From Lytechinus pictus (lineage: Eukaryota; Echinodermata; Echinoidea; Temnopleuroida; Toxopneustidae): 64,000 nucleotides of DNA. The stretch is from the NCBI RefSeq assembly GCF_037042905.1, contig NC_087247.1, positions 76,306,420 to 76,370,419 on the forward strand. The letters are read 5' to 3'. A model generated the notes under the pieces. That model saw only the letters and a program-made list of their open reading frames with translations, was not told the DNA's origin and searched no databases. This document shows, in pieces, positions 23,535 through 53,956 of this stretch. The stretch's first letter is position 1. Each line of letters begins with the position of its first letter. The translations under genes and the position numbers were made by a program.

Positions 23535-24587
23535 AGTGCTGTTGTTGGGAACAAAAATCCATGTCGACATGTCGCTTGAAAATTAATCCTGACATCGACA
23601 ATGTCGACATGAAAAAGGGACCGTAATTTAGCCTAGGCTCCCTAACATAACATGAAAAAAATCATTCGATCGTGGAACATAACATTTACACTCTCAATCA
23701 AATGTATTAACCTTGACACGAGTGATATCCCATGCGCACACTAACTCAAGATCGATAAAATACAGGCTCAGTTCGGGAAAACATATTTTCACTAAGCTAG
23801 AGTGAATTCACTTCCAAAATCACTGATGTAATCCACATTTTTTCTGAAGAATCAAGTTTTTGTACCACGATCCGGTCTCGAAAGCATTGCGCAACACTCG
23901 GTGCCAATTTGAGAATCACCAATTACAACAGTGATCATTGCATAATATACGCTAGTACACATGTGCTGCAAATGCAAGCACCTCAAATTGACAATAAAAA
24001 ATAATGAAAATTGACCGATAATTTCAGTATCACTTCCGCGGCGATCCGTGCAACGATCTCCAAACAAAGAAAGGGAAGTTTTCTTTGACTTCGTGATATG
24101 AAGTAAGCTCTCAATTACGGCGGTCACAACTTTGACAAAAACGCTGCTGCTCACGTTTATGTGAAAAGTAATGGATTGAGGAGCAACGTATTATCAAGCA
24201 CGGTGAATAGCGATGGGTACGGTGAATGCTACGCTACTCTCGCTATAGCGCTACATATAGATCTAGAGAGATAGTCAGGATCGAGGGCGGCTTGATCGGG
24301 CAGGCCGGCCCCGCACTGACTTATTTCTGCTGCTACGCAGCTCGCAGGTATTCTTTTTTCATTTAATGCGCTGCTAAGCTGAATAAACCTTTTAATCGCG
24401 CCAATTACTGTGGATAAATGCTTCTAACTTTTCAGCTAAGCTTTACACTCGTGACTTAAGGCTAGACCTCTTTTTATTTTATGTTTACATGTCGATGTGG
24501 GTGCGTGCATGTCGACATGTCAGAATTTTGAAATTCCTTTGTATGGCGACATCAATGTCGATATGAGGCCTATCGACAACAGCACTA
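23535..24587. mobile_element. hAT-like element with GCGACCATA duplication and ATGTCGACAT motifs
   Basis: The ends AGTGCTGTTGTTGG and CGACAACAGCACTA are flanked by GCGACCATA at 23526-23534 and 24588-24596. Clusters of the palindrome TGTCGACA lie just inside each end (23560-23612 and 24487-24560). The 100-codon frame at 23852-24154(-) is unassigned. Confidence 0.75.
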
Positions 24588-25402
24588 GCGACCATATAAT
24601 TCATTATATTTTATGATGGCTAACTTAGGAATTTTTTAATTCCAAAATAGTTTATCTTCTCATTTTGCATTGCTGTATGTAGTGTACAAAGAATATAAAC
24701 ACAGGGAACTATCCACAAGCTGAATTAAGGTTATGAAATGTTTTCACAGAGGTAGAGTGGTCCGAATTTGGTCTTGGAGGCTTTTGGAGTTTAACATGCA
24801 AACTTGTTTGTTCGGCATCTGCAATAATTGGGCCATATCGTGAATGCTGACTCCGGAGTCATAAAGTATGTGGTACCTGAATTTCACTACACACTGAGAC
24901 CCGTTGATTTTCAATAGATTTAGTAGCCTAAGAGATTTTTCGATTTCTGCGCCGAAACCTCTATATTGTTTTATGCAAAACACTTAACTAGTTCTCGCGC
25001 TGTTACAAGACTCGCACATGGGACAATTTAAACGTTGACATGACGTTGACAATAAATTCTCACGTCATCACCCCCCCCCAAATCATAATTTGCTATTCAA
25101 TAATTTAGCCGTAATTGGTAAATGATGAAATGTCATTTTCTGAATAAAAGTTAGTGGATAGGCCTACATGTATACAGTTTCTGGAAGTGAAATTTCCAAT
25201 AATAACTCTCAATAGTTTGAATATTAATAAGCAAATTCATCTTGAAATTTGTTTCTTCATTAATGTGCAGATAGCTTAGTGTGTCGGTATGTACATGTAT
25301 GATAAATTCTAAAGAAAGAGTCGGGGAATACCCCTAAGTAACCCCCAAATTGACAAGAATTCAATGACAAACTGCACATTCATCACGATCGTCTAGGCGG
25401 CC
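24588..25402. other. Region upstream of SNRPF
   Basis: No bounded repeat is recognised. A 79-codon open frame on the - strand (24744-24983) resembles no family I know and lacks a clear splice partner, so it is not called. The presumed SNRPF promoter lies in 25100-25402; no TATA or CAAT element is obvious. Confidence 0.4.
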
Positions 25403-43428
<18,026 letters not shown>

Positions 43429-44495
43429 CAGCAGTACAATGATGAACCTTCAATGGACAATAACTATGTATATTTTGTGTATATTTGTAATAATCATCCA
43501 ATAACTGGTTTACATCCTGGAAAGTTCATGGAATGTTCTACAAAAGAAACTAATAGATGGTGCCTTTTCCTGGTTGGTAGTCATATGAGATGTTCCATGC
43601 AGAACCAGTTCATGGTCAAAATGGTGAAAACACTGGGAAGTATGCCTATTTTTCGTGGTATTGTGCCACAATTGTGATTTTCCTTCAACATATTTTCTCC
43701 TTTTGTCTCGACATACTCAGACGTACAAGTTTGAAATGTTTGATGTTATTTATTATCTTAAATAGTAATATTTGGCTTGTATCCACAATGGTCTAATGCT
43801 CAGACTGTCCAACACCATCATGGCAAAATCCTCTTGGTCTACTATCAATTTTGGCAAATATCATTTGGTCAAATAAATTTTAGTTTATTAACAGTTCATC
43901 TAATGGTATAGACTAAGTGGTGTTAGACCAAGTTGATATTAGACAAAATGAATACAGCCTGTCTGGAAACAAGACAAAATGATAATTGATTAGAACAAAT
44001 GTTTAATAGTTAAACTAATGAACAATTTTTAAACTAGTTGTGATGAGACTAAAAACACAGTACACAAAGTGGATATAGACGAAGTGTCAATTTTCCAATA
44101 TCTTTTTGTTTGATCATGTATTTCCATGTGTTTGGACATGGGACGAATATTATTCATGTAAACTGAAGATGAATAGGAGTCCATTTTTTTTCAGTTTCAC
44201 TGATTATAAGATCACCCGGGACTTCTTCATATTGTCTTGTCTATTGCAAAGATATTTTTACTCAATTATGGTTGCATTTGATTTATACAAAAGATTACAA
44301 CTAATTTTAAAGGGAGGATAGAATATAGATAGTACATGTACTTTTAGTTCTTCTGCAGAATATTTGATTTAACTTTTCTGGGAAATATTGTATATTATTG
44401 AGTTGGAAATACATGAGGGTGACTGGTGATTTTGCCCTCATGACAACCCAAATCGCTCCTAAAACTCCCCAAAAGTCCTCAAAATGTGTGCTTCG
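43429..44495 (+). other. SNRPF 3' UTR and downstream sequence
   Basis: AT-rich sequence after the stop with a poly(A) signal candidate AATAAA at 43872-43877. The open frames here do not resemble proteins. Confidence 0.45.
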
Positions 44496-44700
44496 AGAAG
44501 GAGCAATAGCTCAGGCGGTAGAGCAGGGGTTTCGGATTCTGGTGACCTGGGTTTAGATTCCCACTAAGTACGCTAGTGCCCTTTGGTATTTAAAAAAAGC
44601 ATTAGTCCTTAAGCCGTTGGTCCTCTGGTTGCTTGCTTACAAGCATTCATGCTTTCTTAGTAATCAGGTAAAAAAAATATCACCACCACCACCATTTTTA
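44496..44700 (+). mobile_element. tRNA-headed SINE (second type)
   Basis: A-box-like TAGCTCAGGCGG (44507-44518) within a D-arm hairpin (AGCTCAGGCGGTAGAGC) and B-box-like GGTTTAGATTCC (44550-44561) in a GGG-loop-CCC T-arm are present. No acceptor stem pairs with the 3' side, so this is not an intact tRNA gene. Confidence 0.6.
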
Positions 44701-45103
44701 CAAGAGCTTCCAAAATTCTGCAAAGGGACCATTCTAATTGATGATAATTTTTTACCCTCTTCGTCAATTCCAAGTGGCATAACTGAATATTGGAGCATTG
44801 GAGGCAAACAGTGAAAAGTGATGTACAGGCCTTTGAATAAGTCATGTTGAGGTGTTATTTTGTATGTTGAATGTGTTATGCACTGCTGCATGGCAATCTC
44901 GACTGTTTTCTTCATTATAAAAGGAAATTCTGTTATTTTTAGGGATTGATTAAGTAAATGTTGATTGTTTTTTGTAGTCGTGTCTAGTCATTTTGTAAAA
45001 TTTTTCCGACCAAGAGGAGGTTTTAAATAAACCATTTTTATAAAGAATTGATGTATCAAATTTGAGTTATGATTGATATTCACCTACTAAACAATGAACA
45101 ACC

Positions 45104-45700
45104 TTAAGGGATGCTCTGGGGTGAAGATATTTATGTCTCAATGAATAAAGCAAAATGCTGAAAATTTAATCACAATCGGATAACAAATAAAGTTATTGAA
45201 TTTTAAAGATTTGCATTATTCCGGTGAAAAAGTTCTAGGCATGTCTTAATGAATATTCATTGGTAGGTGTTCTGAGGATGTCATATCCCCACTTGCTCTT
45301 TTGTAATTTATTATATGAAATTAGATTTATTCATTTCTTTCCTACCAAGAACTAAAACAATTGAATTGACAATTGATAAAGTGGATTAGTTATTTCTTGC
45401 TGCAAATTATTTCATCATGATGGAGACACATCATTTACACATTTATGAAAAAATGAAACGATTAAGATTTCATGTAATAACATAAGAAAAAAGAAAGTGG
45501 GGATGTGACATCATCAGCCCCTCTAATGAATATTCATGAAGACATGCCTAGAACTGTTTCACCGGAATAATGCATATCTTTAAAATTCAATAACTTTTTA
45601 ATTTGTTATCCAATTTTGATGAAATTTTCAGCATTTTGCTTTGTGAATTTTAATATAGTTATTGAGATATAAATATCATCAGCCCTTAGCATCCCTTTAA
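45104..45700. mobile_element. TTAA-flanked MITE with about 190-bp TIRs
   Basis: Left GGGATGCT...GCAAAATGCTGAAAATTT...CCGGTGAAAAAGTTCTAGGC...ATGAATATTCATT is inverted on the right. TTAA abuts both ends (45104, 45697). TTAA targets fit piggyBac or Kolobok; which one is not decided. Confidence 0.75.
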
Positions 45701-46979
45701 AAAGTCAAAGTTCATAATTGAACATCTATTTTGATTATTGCCTATTAGACAAGACCCATATGGGGCAAATTTGAGTTCTAGAAGCATTTTGGGGTAAAAG
45801 TTGGAAACTGGTCTAATTCACACAATTTGAATGTGCTGAATCTGATAAGACCGGTCCCCAAGCCGATTTCTCATGTTTTCACCACCTAATTTGCATAAAA
45901 CAAAATGGCTGCCAAATTGACCATTCATGATCTTATTTCTACAATTTTCTTAAACAATATTCGCTTTCACAGATATGGATACTGCAAAATCATGCATACA
46001 TTACGTGTACCATTCGGGAAATTTGTTTTTCTGTTTGCGGCTAATTAATTATGCAAACTTATGCATATTTTGCAATATTATGCTATAATTTGATAATTCC
46101 ACCCAAAACATTTATTATTTTTGGTACAAATAGCATTTGTATCATTGTGAATAAATTTTTGGCCCTTAAATATAATGATACAGTCAATTGTTTTTATGTA
46201 TTTTATTGTTCTTTGAATTTTTATAAATGTACTTTTTGCATTTTCTGCCATTTGCTTTGTACATGTTTGTTACGAGATCTTTCAAAAGCTAATATCAATG
46301 GCAGACGATATTAAGCTTCAATGATAGAATTATTTGATAAACTTCTTTTGCTGCAACTGTTAATTGTACTCGAGAAGAAAACACACACACACACATCCTC
46401 CCACACCCACATCGCTATAGAAAGTAATATGCTTTCAAGGTATGTTAGACATGCCAAATATATAAACACACTGATGCTGATCCTATTATCATGACAATTA
46501 CCAAATTAAAAAAACCCGTAATAAAAAAGTTTAGAAATTTAAAAACTAGTAATCATGCAGAATTTTTTTAATTAGATACATTCAAGTTTTATATGTCCTT
46601 TATAATTAGCAATAAATTAAACGTATGATTTATGTAATGAAGTTTATCAATCTCAATCTGATAGAAGTATCAGTAGTGTTAACATCCTTGAAGTAAAATT
46701 AAATCTTTGATTCAGCTCCATCAGAACTGCAATCATTGCAGTCAACCAAAGAACAGTTTGTAATAAGGGCAAGGGGCCTTTGTTACCGGACCACTTACGC
46801 ATTTTCTTGGTCATTACCGATTTATATATTTATTTATTTGGCAACGATACACTTCCCCGAGTCAACCATCAAAGTGATAACTGAAGACTACGGTTTCTAT
46901 CCGATCCTTGGATTATACTTTGCCAAACGATACTGAATACAGAATGGGAAATGATAAAAACATGGTTCTAAACACAGAC

Positions 46980-49900
46980 TAGCTCCATGATAAAAGTATG
47001 GGCAAGAACACTAAGAAGGCTTCCAGCCCAGTCAAAGCCCAATGCAGAGCAAATGTTCACACTGCATCCTATGATTGATAAGTGCTAGGGATGCCTGATG
47101 AAGGTAAACCAGCAAGGAGACAGTTGCAGAAGTCCGGTCTAGAGGTTATCAGGGCATGGATGATATTTTCTGCGGCACCTCATATAAGGCAATGTCTGAT
47201 CGCATCAATCCTGTGGAGCTGGTAGTATGGAGACTAGCAGGCATGTGATGTGTGTTTCTTCATGCTCATTGTTCTATCAAAGACTATGCCAAGATTTCTA
47301 GTTGCATACTGGATATATAGCTTCCCCAACTATACACAAAAAAAAGTAAGTCCCCCCTTAAACAAACATCAATAATTTCCGAACCAATGCGAGTTTTAAC
47401 ATATTTTTACATGAGCGTGTAGGTAATTTTATAAGCTACCCTCTGAGTTAATGTTATGGACGTATTTTACGTCATGCTTCAGTGAGCACCATCAGAAGGC
47501 AAAAATGTCAGTTTTCAATTATCACAAGCCAAATATCATGACTTTGATTCCATTTTATTGGACTAATTCCACATTCTCATCATGAAAAATAGTCGGGCTT
47601 GTAAAAGGTACTTTCTAAAAGACGATACAACTTTTTTGGCTAAATTTCACGGTTGAATAAACACAAGCCCAAATTTGCTATAATTGGATTTTTTACACAT
47701 TTTTATCAATAAAAATGATGGAATATGATGACAGTTACTTTTGGGAAGAGTATCTTCAACAATATTCATCGTTTCACAGTTCAATGAACATTTATTGAAA
47801 ACAAAATATACGATTTTCAAGTATCATAGGCAAGTATTGTGTCATTTTGGTAACTGAAACTGATCTTTTATCAATTTTTTTGTTATGTTCATGACCAATT
47901 AACATGCTTCAATGATTCAAAAGGCGTTTAATTTTAAACATTCACGCTTGAATGAACATGTGGAATGTGATAAGCTCTTTTTTACGTTATTCGAATAAAT
48001 GCAATTTGTAACTATGGATATATGTCACAAACCTTGCATGGTTCATTTGATTTAATTTTTATGAAATCCCGATGTTTAATGCATCAGTGAGCACACAATA
48101 TTCGAAAATTATGCAAATGAGAAGAAAGTTCAAGGCCTTGGCCCCACTCTGTTCCGTATCGTATTATTATTTTGGTGTGCGCGCCTTTTGGATAGTGTTA
48201 CTCTGAAGCCATGTGCGAAATTTCATGAAATAACTGTTGGCAGAAGTAACAAAAACCGTCCATTAAACAAACCCTCATTTCATATTTGTTAAAATCTTGA
48301 CTTCCTCTCTCATAGACTTGTGTACATTTATGGGTGCATATGTTTAAGAATAAGTAACCCCTTATTCAATATGGTGGAACTTTTTTTCATGGCTGTCTTT
48401 AGAAATGTCATTTGGCAGTAATGCTTATCAACCTATGGGCAGAATTCTGTGCAAAAATGAAATCGATTTGTTTATTTATGGATGAGTGAGCACGCATTAA
48501 AGTGGGAAAATTGGTATTTTGAATGTCACAGACTCATTTTGAAGGGTATAAGGTGAATATTGGGGGCAAATTCGGTTTCAAATGTGACTTTAATTGCTGT
48601 TGTGTTTATCATCCATCATTTCTATAACCACACACTTTCTGAACTTTTAACATTTTCATGGTTGAGCGAGCACATTATACTGCATAAATGTATTATTTTC
48701 CTAACAATTTCTCATGATTAGTTTAATTTATAGACTAATCAGTGGTGGATCCAGAATTTGAAAATGGGGGAGGGGCCTATAATCGGGGGAGCCACCAACA
48801 TTTTCAAATTTTAATATGACCTAACAAGTTGTAGAGGATACTACCAAAAACCCCTATGATGATACGTCGCAATACAGGGGCCGCGGAACGGTTTTCAAAG
48901 TGGGGGGGGGGGGGGGGGGGGGCTGACCATGCAAAAAATCACAATCGTATGGTCATTTTTACACTTTTGTACATGCTTTTGGAAAAAAGTGGGGGCCGAG
49001 CCCACCCCGCTTCTGCAGCCCCTGCAATATTGTGCTCACTCAACCATGAACATACGATATCAAAATTGTGTGTGGAGTGGCTAAATGATGGATAGTAAAA
49101 CAGCATTAACACCATAAAATTCACCTAAAAACAACTTTTGCCCAATTTTGTATTTGCACAATCTGAAAACGACTCTTGTGACTTTCAAAAAGGGGCATTT
49201 TTAATTCAATCTTTAATTACTCATGCATGCCTACGCCGATCAATCTCATTTTGCCCCAGGAGCTGCATAATGAGTGTAGAAAACCACCTACAAAATATCA
49301 TATCTCAAAATAATTCCATTCAAAAGTTACAGCAATTTGATTTAGGGGGGACTTACTTTTTTTGTTGTGTATATTAAGACGAGTCGTAATCATAATAATT
49401 ACCCATATATGGAGATGACAGAACAAGATATTCAGATTTTTTTATGGTTAAGCTCCAGGAAGATAACCTTCATCCACATCAAATCTCCTCACTGGCAGCA
49501 CCAACAACAGCAGCTGCACAAACTTCTGCATCTCTAACTTTTGTATCAAAAGTGAGGTATACAGCTGGATGTCATCAGCATAGAAGTTTACACCAAGACC
49601 ATGTTGCTAAATTATATAGCCAAGAGGGGTGATGTACAGTTTGAAGAGCAAGGGATCAAGGACAGACTCCTGCGGAACTCCATAGCCAAGGGCAGTCAAA
49701 GGAGACTGCATGCCAGTGATGAATACAGCTTGTCCTCTGTTGGCAAAGCCATTGGATTGCAGAACCATCAATTCCAAAATAGACTCGGTCTCTCAAGAGG
49801 AATGGCATGATCAATATGGTATCAAAACCTGCTGACAAGTCAAGAATAACTTAAGTAACTGCTTTCCTCTTAGAGATCTCCTGGCTCTACAATCAAAGAA
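46980..49900 (-). mobile_element. L2/CR1-like LINE ORF2 fragment, split by a TA-flanked element
   Basis: On the - strand, 49900-49440 encodes GVPQESVLDPLLFKLYITPLG and the reverse-transcriptase catalytic block FYADDIQLY (about 49583-49557). After the insert, 47330-46980 encodes NLGIVFDRTMSMKKH and HALITSRPDFCNCLLAGLP, the following thumb region. Stops and shifts make it inactive. The two parts join at the insertion point 47331/49373. Confidence 0.8.
47333..49371. mobile_element. 2-kb TA-flanked TIR element with recurring TGAGTGAGCAC motif
   Basis: The ends TACACAAAAAAAAGTAAG and its inverse, each with GTCCCCCC, lie between TA dinucleotides inside the LINE. A motif like CATGCTTCAGTGAGCAC recurs at about 47474, 47650, 47775, 47943, 48079, 48478, 48657 and (inverted) 49032. 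A G run of about 22 lies at 48901-48922. No transposase frame is seen. Confidence 0.7.
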
Positions 49901-51439
49901 ATTCCTGACCTAGACTCTGATATCTCAGACTTGCATGTAGTATATTAAAGCTGAGGGAGCTATCGGATGCTGTTGGGTTGAAAAACAGTCAAAAGAAGTG
50001 GATTGATAATCATCCACAGGAACACCAAATGTGTCAGGAACCCACCATCCTCTGAAAGATATCTTTGTTATCAAATAGAAAAATCTTATGAAGACGTCAG
50101 CTACATGTGTGAATATTAGAAGTTTGATAAATGACCAAGGGGACATTACACATGAAATTCAATTCAGTTTTGGAAAGGTGCACTCTGCGCATTTTAACAC
50201 CTCAAAATATGATCAAACAGCAGATTCTCTCTTAAAACTTAGGTTTTCTCTATGAATCTGCAACATGAAAATTTGACATGATTATCTCAAGAACATAAAC
50301 ACAACGACTTCGAAACAAACTGCCTCCACAGAATACTTTGTACTAAATGGATTTGATTAAAACAATTAGAGATCTACCTGCCCTACCAATCAAGCCATCT
50401 ATTGGAACACCCAATCGAGGATAACTGACATTAAACATCCATTGACATTGATCATTCAAAACCCCAAAGGTAAAGGTGTATATCAAGGTGGGGGAAGCTG
50501 AATGCCTGAACGTTCGATGAAGCGGCAGTCCTTGAGAGGACAAGTGCAGTACTGCATTGGTAAAGATACTATTTGGAGATGCACATGTAACCCGTTAATG
50601 AAGTCCAATGATCAAAATTTGTTTTTAGAAGTACATGGAGTATATATACTGTTTGTTGTGAAACTAAAGCACATCACAGTCTGCATGGCTTTAAAAGGTC
50701 TAATTGATAGGCAAAATGAGAAATTAGATGGTTTATGTGGGTTAAGTTCTGAGAAGTTTTTACAAATTTGAAAAATTTTGAACAGCACAATGGAGCAACA
50801 CACGGGACATCTCATTTTTAGCAGAATGTTTTTCCTTCATTTTGCCCCCCCCCCCCCCCTTCAAAAAACCCCACTTAATAATTAATATATATAATTGTTG
50901 GGCGGGGAACATAACTCCTCCAAAGGATACTAAATGCAACCAATCGGCTAAAATTATAAAGGAATGGAGAATCACACAGTATTATCACGATTTAAATTTA
51001 ATAAATCTAAAATTGTTTTGATTGGTTAATCTAATAATTCTAAAAAAATCATTTTATAATTGAAATTGAAGCAATCAATAAACACATCCGCTTTGAATAC
51101 AGATACTGTAGGTTCATGAAATTTGCTTGATCACCACCAGTGTGCTTTTAAATGGAATGGTCCTCCTTGCAAGCACTTTTCTTTGTATGCAGATTTGGGT
51201 GTGGGTGAGGGTGCATGTGTGTATGCCCATGGATATATACAAGTTAAAAAGTTGTAAGAAGCTAATCATTTTCTGTCTTTGGTAATCAATAATTTGACAG
51301 ATCTCATAACAAAACATGTACAAAACAAATGATAAGAAATTATAGAACAATAAAATACATTATTATTGACTGTGATATATTCTAAGGGCAGTAAAATTAT
51401 TCATAATGATGCAAATGTTATTTGTACCAAGAATTATAA
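49901..51439. other. Gene-free intergenic stretch
   Basis: AT-rich with a C run (50846-50860). Probable remains of the LINE's 5' part near 49900-50100 cannot be read. No gene recognised. Confidence 0.4.
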
Positions 51440-51825
51440 ACATTTGAGCTGAAATTATCAAATTATAGAATAATATTCCAAAAACATGCATAAATTTGCA
51501 TAATTAATTAGCCGCAAACAGAAATTGCCAATTTTCCCAAATGGAACATGTTGTTTGCAGGATTTTTCAGTATCCATGTCTGTGAAAGCCAATATAATTA
51601 CAGAACATTGTAGAAATAATATTCTGAACGGTCGATTTGGTAGCCATTTTGTTTATGCAAATTAGGTGGTCAAGACATGAGAAATGAGCTTGTGAACCTG
51701 TCTAATCAGATTCAGCATATTTGAACTGTGTGAGCTAGCCCAGTTCTCAACTTTTACCCCAAAATGCTTCTTAAATTTTATACAGGCCTCTTTTTCCAGA
51801 ATGGTTCTAGTCTATATTATTCATA

Positions 51826-52290
51826 CAAGTGGAGCGCCTTTGGCAGTCTCGCCTACATTACATGATTCAATATAGCAGCAGCACTGACTTTGAAAATTCT
51901 GTTCACATTTTATTAACTATATCCATAAACTTTCAAAGTTATGACGGCAATTTAACAATTGCCGAAAACATGGCCAAATTTCATTGACCGTAAATTACCT
52001 TTGGCCTTGGTGATGTGACCTGAAACTTGCACAGAATGTTCAGCGATACTTGATTACTCTTATATCCAGGTTTTCTTAGGAACTAGATCCATATACTTTC
52101 AAAGCTACAATTGTAATTTAACAAATACCCCCAATATGTCCAATCTTCACCAATCTTAAATGATCTTTGACTTTGGTCATATGTCCTGAAACTTCAGTCA
52201 GGACGTTCAGTAATACTTCATTACCCGTAGGTGAAAGTTTCATGAACTAGGTCCATATACTTTCTAAGTTATGACATTTCAAAAACTAAA
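51826..52290 (-). repeat. CTGCATAGCAGAGTGAGAC family repeat, copy 4 (truncated)
   Basis: Reverse orientation. It begins at the GGAGCGCCTTTGGCAGTCTCG end and breaks off in a unit at AAAAACTAAA. The AGGTCA motifs are diverged. Confidence 0.75.
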
Positions 52291-52449
52291 TATAAATATT
52301 GCCCTTTTACTTGCTGTTAGACTTCTGAGTAAGAATGTAAGGAGAGTGACAAGTTTAGACAGGTAAAAGGAAAATCAGTGTGAAAGAATACTGACAACTA
52401 AGAACAGGAAACAGATAAAATTTCCTGGCTGGTAAAAATCAGTGATATG

Positions 52450-52795
52450 TTTTTTTATACGCCGGTCTCGACGGGACATATTATGGCATCACGCTTGGTG
52501 TCCGTCCATCTGTCCGTCAGTCTGTGAACTTTTCCTTGCGACCATGATAACTTCAATTTAACTTAACCTAGGCTCATATAATTTGGCGTGTATGATACTA
52601 GCATGGATCCCAGGAAGCCTATTGATTTTGAGGTCAAAGGTCAAGGACACGGTGACATATTCTCAATTTACCCTTTTGCAGTCCATGTAAATGCGATAAC
52701 TTCAGTTAAACTTAACCTAGGCTCATATAATGTGGTGTATATGATACTAGCATGGATCCCAGGAAGCCTATTGATTTTGAGGTCAAAGTTCTAAC
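52450..52795 (+). repeat. Short copy of the intron-3 tandem family
   Basis: Starts GGACATATTATGGCATCACGC...GTCCGTCCATCTGTCCGTC, then two units with CTAGCATGGATCCCAGGAAG. Contains an exact AGGTCAAAGGTCA at 52631. Confidence 0.8.
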
Positions 52796-52963
52796 ACCTT
52801 TATCTTTCTTTCATTTTTTCTGCTTTCACAAAAGCTTATTTGTTCCACAGGCTTCATTGTCCTTTAGATAGGAAATGTTCACCCTATTCTATTAAATTTT
52901 CATTAGGAAAATAACATAACTAACGTTAGATAAATTGCATCGTACACCTGCCTGGTAGCACAG

Positions 52964-53676
52964 ACCTACTACATGTACAACAGGCTGGTAACCACTGATG
53001 GACCTACTACATGAACAACAGGCTGGTAACCACTGATGGACCTACTACATGTACAACAGGCTGGTAACCACTGATGGACCTACTACATGTACAACAGGCT
53101 GGTAACCACTGATAGACCTACTACATGAACAACAGGCTGGTAACCACTGATGGACCTACTACATGAACAACAGGCTGGTAACCACTGATGGACCTACTAC
53201 ATGAACAACAGGCTGGTAACCACTGATGGACCTACTATATGTACAACAGGCTGGTAACCACTGATGGACCTACTACATGAACAACAGGCTGGTAACCACT
53301 GATGGACCTACTACATGTACAACAAGCTGGTAACCACTGATGGCCCTACTACATGAACAACAGGCTGGTAACCACTGATGGACCTACTTCATGTACAACA
53401 GGCTGGTAACCACTGATGGACCTACTACATGAGCAACAGGCTAGTAACCACTGATGGACCTACTACATGTACAACAGACTGGTAACCACTGATGGACCTA
53501 CTACATGAACAGGCTGGTAACCACTGATGGACCTACTTCATGTACAACAGGCTGGTAACCACTGATGGACCTACTACATGAACAGGCTGGTAACCACTGA
53601 TGGACCTACTACATGTACAACAGGCTGGTAACCACTGATGGACCTACTACATGTACAACAAGCTGGTAGCAACTGA
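52964..53676. repeat. 38-bp minisatellite, 19 copies
   Basis: Unit ACCTACTACATGWACAACAG plus GCTGGTAACCACTGATGG. Nineteen copies alternate irregularly between ATGTAC and ATGAAC; two copies lack three bases (35 bp). Divergence is low, so the array is young or homogenised. Units are not direct repeats separated by unique spacers. Confidence 0.97.
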
Positions 53677-53956
53677 CATTTTTACTTGAATATGAAAACA
53701 GATTTATAACAAGTACATGTATGCCATAGATGTTGAGTTTAACATCCATAAACATTATTTATAATCTGCTTTGGTATTCTTTGAACATGTCACTAGCCAA
53801 TGAACACAGTTTGTATCTTATTTTCCTAAAACAGTGAAGAGAAACTGGAAATGCATGAATCTATTGGATGAAGAATGACCCAACATCTTACCCCATTAAC
53901 TTTCATAAAAATGATTGACTACATTGCTCTACCTGCTCACACCACTTAACCCTATC

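Larger units (their letters stand above)
45750..51815. repeat. Inverted pair of 370-bp segments 5.3 kb apart
   Basis: 45750-46125 (AAGCATTTTGGGGTAAAAGT..., AAAATGGCTGCC, TTTGCGGCTAATTAATTATG) is inverted at 51440-51815. The enclosed DNA contains the LINE, the 2-kb TA element and unassigned sequence. The arms may be the TIRs of one 6-kb element or two independent insertions. Confidence 0.6.

Noticed and set aside
24744..24983. 79-codon - strand frame upstream of SNRPF as a divergent gene
   Set aside because: No recognisable domain, no convincing splice sites or partner exons; cannot be separated from chance.
44496..44580. Functional tRNA gene
   Set aside because: The D and T arms are recognisable but no acceptor stem forms and the sequence continues as a SINE body.
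52964..53676. CRISPR-like regular array
   Set aside because: Units are directly abutting 38-bp repeats without unique spacers, in animal DNA: a minisatellite.
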